In this document: in pieces, positions 25,801 through 37,023 of the stretch
How the letters are laid out: each line of letters begins with the position of its first letter
Position numbering within the stretch: the stretch's first letter is position 1
Assembly (NCBI GenBank): GCA_008921705.1
Contig: VFFE01007192.1
Location: 1,813,271-1,877,270 of the forward strand
Direction of reading: 5' to 3'
DNA: 64,000 nucleotides
Source of the DNA: Burhinus oedicnemus
Lineage: Eukaryota; Chordata; Aves; Charadriiformes; Burhinidae
Made by a program: the position numbers and the translations under genes
Notes under the pieces: generated by a model
What the model was told of the DNA's origin: nothing
The model's database searches: none
Seen by the model: only the letters and a program-made list of their open reading frames with translations

Positions 25801-28800
25801 TGGCATAGACAAGCATGGTGAAATTGCTTATTTACACATTTATTGTGTTAGGAGAAGACAAATTGCAATAATGGAACATGTTTAAAAGGATTTTTTTACT
25901 ATGTTTTTAGCAGAACTGAACGCAACTCCGATATTTTTATTAGGTTTGAGTGAGCAAGCCCACTCAAAAAGCCTTAGGGATGTTTTCTAACTAAGGAGAT
26001 AAATTTTAAAAAGTTTATCACTGGTAGCTTTTTGGACCAACTTGCCATACAGAGGGAGTCCTCAGTGGAAACCAAACAACAAAATTCCCTGAAAACTTTG
26101 GTTCATATGCAGGAAATACAGGTTGCAGAAAACTGGCTTACTGGTGCTGAAGTTCCCCTCCCAACAGATTCCTGCATTATGTAGTGCTTTATGAGTACTT
26201 TTGCTTTGCTTAAAGGGAAAAGAGATAATTTAAAAGAGATTTTTAGAGATAAAAAGAGCTAGCTGAAATGCTAAGAGTGTCAAGGGAATCAAAGTAAATA
26301 CCTAATCAGGTTTTGGAACTCTTCAGTGATACAAACCTTGTCCACAGCAGTACTTTTCCCTTTAATAACAGTATAATTAAGTTACTGTATGACAACTTCC
26401 TACCTTCAAAGCATCATCGTAACAGAAATTGAAGGGAAAGAACAAACTTCAAACTGGAATGTCGTACACAAAGGGAGTTATTTGCTCTCAGCAAGCTCAA
26501 GAGTCTAGATTAAAACCTCTTGTTTGAGGGTGGTGTTTTAGTCTGCAGCCGAGCTGATTCAGTGGTTTACTGGCGCTGAAAGGGGGGATCCCACCTTCCT
26601 CTCTTGGCTGCTGGTACTTCTCTCTTCCTTGTTGCCTGCATTAGCATTTACTTGCTCCTATGATCAGTTTCTTAACCAGCTCGCCCTGCATTAGAAAAAT
26701 AGCTGGCAAAACAATTGTGACTGTAAAATGAAGGAGAGAGTCAATCCTTCAATATTTTATAAAACAACCCAGAGACTTCACCAGACACATCTCATCTTCT
26801 TTTGTCCACAAGCTGTGCAAGAGCTTATGAACACGCTCACTCAAATACATTGCCAGGGCTCATCTGATTCACACTTACTTGCCAAGCTATGATAACCCAA
26901 TTATACCTGAATTCTGTAATTCTGTTGAAAGGACCTTGAGTTCCCATTTGTTTCATTTGGCACTAAATCCTTGAAAATCAAGCTGTATACGCTTCAGGAG
27001 TGTTTACTGATTCTTTAATAACGTAGCAGCCTGGGTAGGGGAGACGAGGGATCCTGAATCTGCTTGCTCTTCCTGGCCCTGGTGTTTGGTTGATGGGGCG
27101 AGGTGTTCTTCAGGAAGCTGCATCTGGAATTCATGCACAATAGCTGAGGCATGAAATATGTAGACTATACGTATCGATTCACAATGGCGCTTTCAGTAGC
27201 TATTGGCAGGAAGTTGGTTGTTAATGCAAGGAGGAGGAAATGGTATTGAAGGGCTCGATAAAGTATTCTCCTTCAGACTAAAATGTAACATAATACCAAG
27301 GTCTTTACTTGCTGGAAATGAAATTTAAGAGGGGGAAAAATATTTTTGACAAAATTCACAGTAGAATTCCTATCCATATATGAATGCAGTAATTGCAAAA
27401 TGACTTATATTGATATTTTATTTCCCTTCCCCTGATAATAAGATGGCCAAATACTTTCCAGATGTCAGTATGAAATAAACATTGCATGCGGTTTTGGTTT
27501 TAGATGGCAGAAACCTTGCCTTTGTCATGTCTATGCCTTTTCTTTTATTCTTAAACACATATCACACTGTGGATCTTCTGTTTGCTTGTTATGTGCTTTT
27601 ACCTTGCTTTGTTCATTATTATCTTTTATTTCTTACAAAATTTTTTGGAGTAAAGATTACTTTAACTTAACAAAAGAATGAATGCATATCCCCCTTTTAT
27701 TTATTTATTTAAAGGGTGATAGTCTTTCATGGTGCGCTGAACTTTGCTGCCATTTCAAAGTGAAGATGAAACTGAGGTGTACAACTGCATAACTGTTGTG
27801 CAGTTCTTTAGTTTCAAATGTTCAAAAATCAGGAAGCTAGATTTTTCTCTTAGTTACTTTTCATTTTAACTGTAACATTCTAAAGTGTCTAAATTACCCA
27901 TTGTAAGGCAAGCATAAATACCTAGCAGTAAAAGAGTGTTCTCCCTGTTATGCTTGCCAAAAGAAACGTTTGTGAAATTTGTAGCTTTAGGGTTCTTTGT
28001 AATATTTATAAGAGTTCAAAATCTGCTTTTAGCAGAACATTTTCTTAAAATGTCAACTGTGGAATTATTCTTACAACTGTTGTTTCGTGTAGTGGTTCAG
28101 CATATTGATATACAGGAAACTACTTTTGGCTATAAAGCCTACTACAAAAAAAAGTTAATTTAATTGCTTGATTTGATGATGGATCCATCTAAAGCCACCT
28201 GTGTTTTGTAACTAGTAAATCTTTTTTCCAGACCTATATTTTTGTTTTACTGACAGTTTAGTTATTCTTAAAATTTTTTGTTGGTCAGTATTGTCTAATA
28301 TTTTCAGCCCCTTAAACCATTCCTCTGTTGAGGTGGGAAATGAATATACGGACCTATTGTCACTAGATAAGCATCCCCCTTTCATCCCCTTCAACCTATT
28401 ACTGCACTTTTGAAATCCCAATTTGAGATCTGATAGTGGAAGAATGAGGAATGAAAGGATGTTCAACTTCATCAACTGTACAGGCAGCAAACTCGAGTTC
28501 TAAAATATGAATTGATTTATTACAAAATGAGAAAGCTGTGAAGACAGATATTGTCCATGTGATAAATGCACTGCTGTTCTTATACAGCTACACACTTAGG
28601 AGTACTTACAGTTCTTTAAAATACACAAAACAAAACAAACACCCCAAAAATCAGAAACAAATCATCCTTCCAAACCCCTCTAAGTTTTTGTGTTTCAAAG
28701 TTTAGAAGAAAAAAGTCACAGAAGTTAACGGGCTTCACCTTTTGGTATTTTTCCTCTTAATTATCTTCATCTTTGTCTCCTCTGAGTTTTGAAATCTATT

Positions 28801-28815
28801 TATCCTCTTTTAAAG
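19823..28815. other. Intron e-f (largest intron)
   Basis: About 9 kb. It holds a C-run pair (C7, A, C10) at 20090-20107, a T-run near 22519-22530 and long complex AT-rich sequence with few simple repeats, including a TAAT-rich stretch near 23090-23340. An A/C-rich tract lies near 28620-28670. No exon, RNA gene or transposon was recognised. Antisense frames at 22097-22495 and 22434-22748 have no known similarity. Confidence 0.7.
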
Positions 28816-29058
28816 AGTTTCAAATATACAACAGCAGCTGGCCTTGCTAGACAATGAATCTTGGCCAGGAATGGCTGAAGCGGACAGGGACCGTCTTCAG
28901 CTCATCAAAGAGAAGGAGGCTCTTCTTCAGGAGCTGCAGCTCATCAGTCAGCAGAGACGATCCCCAGAAGACATTGCACGTTTGGAGGAAGAAAAAAGGC
29001 GCTTGGAGGATGAAATTCAACGGGCTAGAGCAACATCTGCTCATGGGGCCACTGAAAG
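28816..29058 (+). CDS. WWC3: WWC3 exon f: second coiled coil, WPG motif
   Basis: Encodes residues 171 (split) to 252 (split), including VSNIQQQLALLDNESWPGMA, ADRDRLQLIKEKEALLQELQ and RLEEEKRRLEDEIQRARATS. The LD-E-WPG motif followed by D-RDRL-LI-EKE-LL-E is a strong WWC signature, and the rest is an obvious charged coiled coil. The acceptor is ctcttttaaag. The donor is gtttgg at 29059, weaker than the others but supported because exon g continues the family sequence exactly in frame. The frame stays open into the intron to 29270. Confidence 0.94.
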
Positions 29059-32000
29059 GTTTGGGAACTTAAATCGTTTTCTTATCTACTGTAAGATCCG
29101 TACAGGTTGTTTCAAAAATTTCACTGTGTTTAAGAAACAGCAACAAAAGTGTTACTACAGTAATTTGCTTTCAAAAAAGGAAGAGACTGCTCCTGATTGC
29201 CATGATTTCATTCTGTCTCTCTTGAAGTTTTCTGAAGGAGAAACTTCTAACAGGCTGATGTCGACTAGTTAGTTCTTTAATTTGTTTAAAAAGTTTGAAT
29301 GGGAAGAAGACATCAGAATAGAGTCCCAAAAGATGCTTGGGAGAAGTCTGAGTGATATTGTCTGATGACAGGGACCTAAATAACACCTGGATAATGAAAG
29401 ATTTTTCTGTTCTTTTGCAGTGCAGTAATACTTATCTCCAAAAACATCAGAAGAAAGATCCTTTCCTGTATTTGGCTTCTGCCTTAGAACAGGAAAGTTA
29501 AATGATTAAGTTATTACTGCCTTTTGTATACAATTTTTCCTCTTAATTTGCAATCTCAGCAGTGGGAGCACATCCCAAGTCTGACGTTCAGCGATCATAG
29601 TAAATGGAGTCAATTCTTATAAACTTAAATTAAATATCAAGTTACATGCAAAAACAAACAACCTCCAAAACATATTAATGGAAACATTGTGTTTATTTCA
29701 AAGTTGCCCAGATTTTCCTGTAGCCAAAGAAATGGGCAGAACCTCTTACCCTCTTCCTGTTACCATAGACTGCTTCCAGTGAAAGTGAGAAAGTAGTTAT
29801 TTCCCAGACTTGCTTCTCTTAATAGTGGTAAAAAACTAGGTTTGACACTTGAGGAAAACTGTATGAACCAGCTTTAATGTGATCTGTGTAAAGGTTAATA
29901 TTTACATAATTAAGACACTTTTAAAATACTTGGAAGTGCCTTCCATATACAGATCTTGAGAACTTCAGTTCATTTGAAAAGGTTTACGTCAGACAGTAAA
30001 TCCAGGCAATAAATTGAAAATTCACAGCCAGCCTACAGTTCAGTGTTAGATATTTTGCAATTTTTGCAATATCGTTGCATTGGCTTTCCAGCTTAAACTG
30101 ACAGAAAAGGGAGTTCACTTTACACTGCAGCGAAGTGAGTTTTATTTGTTGTTTTTGGGCTCTCATGTTAGGTAGTGCATACTATGTTGGCAAGAAGGCC
30201 AAGCTGTGTTTCCATGTAGTTCATGCTGTGGAAACCAGCGTTCCAATGTGATACTTGATATTTCAAATTCTTGCAAAAAGTTGAGTAGAAGTTAGAATAA
30301 TATTTAAGGGCACTCTATTTTTTTACAACAAATTGGAGGAAAGCTTAACTATTAGTAGCCCTAATTTATTTGTTTGTTTGTTTTAGGCTCAGGAATAACC
30401 ACAGCCATTCCTAGATCTGCTTTTCTATTTCCACTTTCTCCTAGTAATGAAATACAAAGAAGTTTTCTCTTTAAATAATAACCAGTTCTGTTACTGAGTT
30501 TTAAAGGCACTGAATTATGCGCAGATCAGAACTAACTTATAATCTCTATGACACAGATGGGGTTTATTTTGTTGGGGGTGTGTGTTTTGGGGTTTTTTTT
30601 GTTATTTTGTTTTGGTTTTCTTGGTTGTTTTTGTTTTGTTTTGTTTCCTAAGATTGGCTGGCAGCCTTAGTTGGAGGCATCTCTTTCCCTTTAGTGCAGG
30701 TACCCACCTTACAGCATCGATGACTGTGGAGTGTAGGATCCTAAGTTTGTTTTTTAAAATAGATGATGTGGATACACCTTCTTTCCCCTGCAAGCTTTTG
30801 AATCAGTTAAGTTTCTTGCATCCTTTGTCTTTTTCTTTTGGTTCTTGCGTGCAGACCCTGCCTTGCACCACTTGGTTAACCTGGTCTGGGGTCCACTGAA
30901 GCAGGAGGAAAGCTTCAGTATTGCACGTGCTTGGGTGTGCAGCTTCTGCGGTGTGGTTGTAATGAAAGGAGCCTCCCCAGAGGGTGGTGGAGTTGGAGCA
31001 TAGTGCTACAGCCCCTTGCCAACATATGAACTGATGAAGTTGGGAGGCCAAAGAAGTTGAGAGATTTATGTTTTTACTGCTAACAAAAACATATTTTTTT
31101 TTCAAATCTTAACCATCCAAAGTTTATTGAAACTAATGCTGCCATTTTGTATTATCCAGAAGGGCTCCCTTTTTGTTGATAATTTTTTTTTATCCTGCCC
31201 ATTAATATGTTGGATTTTAACAGCTGTCTTTGCAGCTGAGGAAGGTCTGAAGCCCTCAAATAAGTTTGGTCTGCTGTCTCCAAACTGTCTGTCAGAATCC
31301 CGATTTTCAGTCAACTCCTGAGTGCAGGGCTGGAACAGTAACGTACAAATGTACAACGCCAAACAGATTACAACCTTGATTTTATTTTGAAGTTCAGTGA
31401 TTGGTCTTGGAAAAACAAAACACCAGGAATATTTACAATTCTGGATTCAGGGAAAGAATAAATGTGATATCAATAGATGGAATCTTTTCTTTGAAGTTTT
31501 AATAATCTCAAAATGCAGAATTTAAGATATCTTATAGGTGTTTGAGACTGACAGCATTACAAGTAAATTCCATTTGTGTTGTGGCAGTTCAGCTGCTTGT
31601 TGTTAGAATGGACAAAAAATAAGTCGCAGTGAGAGATTTTTGTTATACCTTAGTATTCAAAATGCTGTATCACCTGCTTAAATACAAGGATATATAAACG
31701 TACTTGAAACACCTAGAATTAGAGCTTAAAGTTGGGTTTTATGGTTCCTGCTTAACAGAAGTCCTCCGAAGATTTTTCTTTCTGTCTTTGAAATTTGACA
31801 CTAATTCGGCTGGATAATAGGGCTATTTGGAATATTTTTTTTCTGCCAAGCAACAAAAGTCATAGTAGTTCTCTGTGTTTTACTGGCACAATCAGGTTGA
31901 TGCAAGGGAAAAAAATATCTTGTAGAGTCTGATGTTTTCACCTAGAACTTTTTATGGCTTTACTAATTGCTGTAATGTTATTTGCAACATCATGACTCTT

Positions 32001-32247
32001 ACATTGTGCCTCAGTTACTTTTCTTGTCTGGGAATTTGGCTGGAGTCTTGGTTCTTGTGTTCTTGCTAGAATTTCCATTGCTGCCTATGAGCTGTGTAAA
32101 TTAAAACTTTTCATTAAACAGTGAAACTTCTTTTTGTATTCCAAACTGCAACACAATGATGTTTTTCTGTACTTGGAAAGCTCCTAGCACTTCTTGAGCA
32201 CTACTGTAATGACGGAAAAATAGTAATATGTATCTGTTTAATTATAG
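29059..32247. other. Intron f-g
   Basis: About 3.2 kb. The first 210 bases keep exon f's frame open. A T/G-rich tract spans about 30571-30650. No transposon, RNA gene or further exon was recognised. Confidence 0.75.
30571..30650 (+). repeat. T/G-rich low-complexity tract
   Basis: GTTGGGGGTGTGTGTTTTGG, then TTTTTTTTGTTATTTTG and TTTTG units. Confidence 0.85.
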
Positions 32248-32337
32248 GATACTGTTACAGGAAAAGAGAAATTGTTTGCTTATGCAACTAGAAGAAGCTA
32301 CACGTTTAACCTCATATTTACACTCCCAGTTAAAAAG
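32248..32337 (+). CDS. WWC3: WWC3 exon g: end of second coiled coil
   Basis: Encodes residues 252 (split) to 282 (split), including LLQEKRNCLLMQLEEATRLT and YLHSQLK. This corresponds to the KRN-L---LEEATR---LHSQLKS segment common to WWC proteins and closes the second coiled coil. The acceptor is gtttaattatag and the donor gtgagt at 32338. At 90 nt it enters and leaves in the same phase. Confidence 0.95.
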
Positions 32338-33476
32338 GTGAGTTATGCAAAAGCAGCAGGTTTTAAAGTTTGACTGCAGCAGACAAGAGTATTAATACTC
32401 TATAAAGTTAACCTTCTAATACTTTTATGTATTAGTGCCACATAAATTAATTTTTTACTAAATACATACAATTTGGTCTATGGAAAGTGATGATTTGGAT
32501 GGATTTTTATAAATAGTATTAGTGATGGCTATTTGGGCTAGATTATTATGTGTATTTGGGAATTCTGTATGTTACCTTGTTTTCTGAAAAGAAGTTAAGT
32601 ACTTAAAACCCATTGTAATCTTGTTACAATTTTACTAATATGAAGACAACATTCTTTTAAATTCTGTGAGGTTTAATATTCTGATACCTTCTCCAAAGGA
32701 GGGGTTTTTGATCCCTGGTGAGATGACAAAATTTTGCCATTTAAATATGAGAATGTGCTAAGACCCACACAGAAGCCCAGAACATTTTGCGTATTCACAC
32801 TCGCAGCTGCCTTTTTTGATGCAGCTCTTGGGGATTCCTCAGCTCAACACCATGCCAACATCAAAAGCTCAGTTCCTGCTGTGTCTCACTTCATCTCTCT
32901 CCATCACTTATGTTCTTCTCTCCCTAACTGTCTGAGAGTGGTAAGAGGAACTGAAATAGGATTTATCCAAGTGTTTTATATTTTGCACTGAAAAAAAGCT
33001 GTGAGGGTGAGGCTTACATAGCAGTTTGTTAGGACTTTCCAAATCCCTTCTCACTTCTTCTCCCTGATACGTTTATGACCCATCATTAACGTAAATTCAA
33101 GCTGGATCATGGTAATTTACCCTGCCTGGCTTTACATTGAGTCCACTGATCCAGATCCTGCTCTGGCCTCTTTTTTGCCAAATTATGGCTGCTTACATAT
33201 TGGAGGAAAGAGTAGGCCCGTCCTGTTGGACCCTTTGTCTTCAGGCACGTGGTCCTGATTTAGTTGTCACTTTCTCTGTTCCAGTCATAGTTGTGCTTGA
33301 GAACAGGGCAAGAGACAAGCTAGATCTTAAAATGCCAAGTCGTCTCTCTGTGTCACTGTACTGAATACGTGTAAAATTGCTTGTGTAATCTGGATGGACG
33401 TTTTTATTTCTGTGCTGGTGTTTCTGATTATAGTTGAAAGGGCCTTTTTTGTTTTCTCTTTCTTTGTCTGCTACAG
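32338..33476. other. Intron g-h
   Basis: About 1.1 kb without recognisable repeats or genes. It ends in a long pyrimidine-rich tract (tttctttgtctgctacag) in front of the largest exon. Confidence 0.8.
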
Positions 33477-34051
33477 TCTGTCGGCTAGCACCCTCACAAT
33501 GTCCTCTGGCAGCAGCAGGGGATCCCTGGCCTCCAGTCGAGGATCCTTGGCCTCCAGCAGAGGCTCCCTCAGCTCGGTCAGCTTTACGGACATCTATGGC
33601 CTTCCACAGTACGACAAATCAGACAGCGTTACAGACTACGGGCAGCATTTACGCTTTGACATAATTCCCTTTGAGTCTCTCACAAAGGATGTGCCATATG
33701 CTGATCCCATTGGACACTCAAATTTCAATAAGCAGCGGAGGTCTCTGGATACCCCGCAGTCCCTGGCATCCCTGTCATCACGGTCCTCCTTGTCATCATT
33801 GTCCCCTCCAAGCTCACCTCTGGATACCCCGTTTCTCTCTGCATCTCGAGATTCTCCCTTGGCTCAAATGTCAGAAGGTTTTGAGGAGATGGCAAGCATA
33901 GGAGCCCTGGAAATGCTCAGGGCTAAGACCACAGCATTGGGTGATGATGATACGCGAGGAACAAGCTCATCTCAGACGTCCACTTATCCTGTGGACAGTG
34001 AAGGGCTGCGAGAAATGGGACCACAGCTGACTGCTGTCCAAACTGGTGGAG
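33477..34051 (+). CDS. WWC3: WWC3 exon h: Ser-rich central region
   Basis: At 575 nt this is the largest exon here. It encodes residues 282 (split) to 474 (split). It opens with SLSASTLTMSSGSS and three copies of the heptad SSRGSLA (33511-33573), then FTDIYGLPQYDKSD, a FDIIPFESL segment, SLDTPQSLASLSSRSSLSSL and PPSSPLDTPFLSASRDSPLA. This is the low-complexity, phosphorylation-prone region between the second coiled coil and the C2 domain in WWC proteins; several SP/TP sites are visible. The repeat and GLPQY point to WWC3 rather than WWC1 or WWC2. The donor is gtgagt at 34052. Confidence 0.95.
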
Positions 34052-34893
34052 GTGAGTTTCTGGACATTACTATTTTGTCACATTATCACAGAAAAAGTCA
34101 CACAGACCTAAGCATACTAGCACAGTAGAGATTATTACTCAGTTTGGCTTCTTTTACTTCCTTCCATTTAAAAATTACACGGTAGATGTTAGCTGTTAAA
34201 AAAAACCCAAAAATGAAAAAAACAGAAAAACCCCAAACTTTAGAGTTAGGGCAAAGAGGTGAAAGAGTAGAGAAATCCTTGTAAATAACTCTTAAAATAG
34301 TGGTGAATTGGGTGGAAGAAGGGAATGGAATATGGACTTTCTTTAGAGTGTAGTGCATCAAGGAATAAATATTTTGGTCTTGGATCAGGAGTTAGTAAAA
34401 ACACAAGTGGTTTACTTAAGTCTGAGGCCCCCAGTTGTGCCCATGTTGCCATTATTCTGATAAAGATTTAAAGCCACACAAACCCAGGGGAGATAGGAAA
34501 AAAAACCAAACACAAAACCAGGCACGAGATGATGTTGCTGGCAGTGCTTCAAGGCTGGCTGATTCCATGCTGAATTCATACACACCCCAAACCAGGTTCC
34601 CATGTCGGAGTTCTGCGATGGAGCAGAAGCCACAGTGGCATGGCAGCATTGAGTGCGTGGTGCACTGTGCTCATGAGTAGAGTGCTTTGTCAGCCAAGGA
34701 GCATGTTTGGGGGTGTGTGAGAAGTTAAGCATCCACTTGAGTGGTTGTCTCAGAGAACTCATGCTCTGTAGTCGCAGAGGAGCGATGTGTACAGTTACCA
34801 CAGCGCGCACACTGGTGAGTTTTCCTTTCCTACTTGACTGTGAAGTCAATGGACTTGCTTTCGCTTGCATTGGTGGAAGCTTCTGAGGCACTA

Positions 34894-34929
34894 TAGATGA
34901 GGAACATAAATTAGATGAGGAACATAAAT
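34894..34929 (+). repeat. Perfect two-copy 18-bp direct repeat
   Basis: TAGATGAGGAACATAAAT occurs twice head to tail without mismatch, with a few further bases of partial match after the second copy. Confidence 0.95.
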
Positions 34930-35984
34930 TAGAGAGATCAAAAGAGGAGACAGAAACCTTTTAAAAAAACCAAAACAAACAAATCAAAAAACCTGAGCAT
35001 ACAGGCATGTGAGAAATTTCTTCTCCTGTTTTAATCAATCAAATGAAGAACTGCTGTTAAAATGAAAAAGAATAGTCCTTCATGATAACTTTTTTATATG
35101 TTCGCTTGCTCATATTGCTAATAAAACCATACCAGTAGAGAAGGGCTTTTTGAGAATATTTTTAATATTAAAGATTGTAATTCCCATCCCATTTCTATAT
35201 GCAAAATTCTGCATTAGCAATTGTGTAGAATGTTGCATTCAGGACCTACAACATCAGGAGTAATTTGAAACACAACCAGAGAATGTATCATATTATCCTG
35301 CCCACATCTTATTTGTCAAGTGATAATGAGAAGGAATTTTGACAGTATCTAAGGAAAAGCTTTCAGCTTTTTATTTTTAAAAATAAAATGTCACCGCTAT
35401 GCTGAAAAGCCTGTATTGTTCAAACAGCGTTTCAGTCTACTCTCACCTACTTTCCTTAATGCAGCTAGCATTGCCAGAAGATACTGCTGCAGAATTTGCG
35501 TTTACTAGATGTAAATATTTCTAGTGCCCATGTTGTGGCATTCAGACCAAAATAAACAGAATTCCAGAGGCCAGCACGTAAGCTTGTACTTAAATTCGTG
35601 CCATGAAGAGGCTTCCTGAGGCTTTCTTTAAACCTCAGATCAGACCACAGCATGTCTTCATGCATTGTGGTAAGTGAAACTATGTTAGTAGTTCGTTTAT
35701 AGCTCCTATGTGTTTCCTAGAAGTGAAGGCCTGGTCTGAGGACTTATGAGCAGTAGGGTGAGGGTCAAGTTCCTGCTTTGGTTTTCCGTTTCTCCGTTCT
35801 CTGTCACGTTTCTACACATTTCACATTCCTCTGAAAACATCTGGCAGAACATGCCTGTGCTACTTGCTGAGGTGTCCAGCTTGAGCTCCTAGTCCAGGGG
35901 TTACAGCATTACTCTGTGTACAACAGATTGCTTTGTGGTGCTTTTTGAGGAAGAATGTATGGTTAAAAGGTGGCCAGGCTGTCT

Positions 35985-36038
35985 TTTTTTGAGTTTTTTT
36001 GTTTGTTTGTTTGGTTTTGTTTTTTTTTTTTTTTTTAA
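35985..36038 (+). repeat. T/G-rich low-complexity tract
   Basis: TTTTTTTGAG, TTTTTTTGTTTGTTTG and a T-run of about 17 bases. Confidence 0.85.
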
Positions 36039-36968
36039 TATTTGAATTTGAAAACAATTGCTTAAGAAAAATTTGTTTAACCTTTCTGAATTTTGTCTGG
36101 AGTCATGACTGCTTTGAGCTCCACGCTCACTAGCTGGTGGGTTTGGTGGGTTTGCAATTACAATGCAGTTGTTTGCAAGTAACAGTTGGAAGTTTCAAAA
36201 TTATTTTGGTTTTGTACTCTTTTCTTGAAGAATTTGATGAAGCATCAAGCTCGTATATCACATTTTGGGAACCCCCAGATGTTGGCGGGGGGGGTTGGTT
36301 TTCACTAAGGTACTATGCAGTGTGCTTTGCTGCTGCCACCCAATGGTCTGGTAGCATAACGTGACGCTGGAAAACCAGCAAGTATCAACTTGGACAAATC
36401 TTTTGCCTGTTCCTTCACTAGACAAAACATGAGGTTATTTTTGCAAATTCAGGGAGCTGGGAGGATTAACACTGAATAAGCTGCACATGCTTTGCACTGA
36501 AGCAGCGCTTGAGCAAGTTCAAAGAGTTCTTCAGGAACTGCAGTTTTGATGTTCAGTTGCTGATCTGCTGTTTTATTGTTCTGCATCTGTTTCAGGGACA
36601 TACTGTGAAATATGTTAGCATGTGTGAATGGAGGGAATATGCCCGAGAGGTTAAATCCATTGTATTTATAAAGCTGGGAGTGGGAGGAAACATGTTAATA
36701 AAATATTGGGCTTTAATATCTTCACTATCTCTTCCTCTCTATCCTAAAGCAATCTTTCAAGTGCTAAGTTTCCTTTAATGCCTAAGTAATCTCTTGTTTG
36801 CAAAATATTGTCATAGATCTAAAAGGTGATTTATCATTGTGTGCTTTTCATTTTGTCTCATTTTCTCATGTGGCACAACAGAAAAATTCACTGTAAGTGA
36901 ACCTGAAATTACTTATTGTGCTGTTTTTTGCCTGTAATTCCCGGTGTGTTTTTCTGTGTGAAGTGCTG

Positions 36969-37023
36969 GTTGTTTTTTGTTTTCTGTTTTTGGTTTTTGT
37001 TTTTGTTTGGGGTTTTTTTTTTT
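36969..37023 (+). repeat. T/G-rich low-complexity tract
   Basis: Repeats of GTTTTTTGTTTTCTG and TTTTTGGTTTTTGTTTTTG, then GGGG followed by T9-11. Confidence 0.85.

Noticed and set aside
30900..31050. CCCCAGAGGGTGGTGGAGTT-like text resembling a CR1 end
   Set aside because: Only one short block matches; neighbouring CR1 blocks are absent.
33434..33901. Overlapping frames inside exon h
   Set aside because: Shadows of the WWC3 frame caused by its Ser/Pro-rich codons.
34412..34891. 159-codon antisense open frame in intron h-i
   Set aside because: Low-information composition with no recognisable domain; it overlaps an A/C-rich tract and has no splice or promoter context. Treated as chance.
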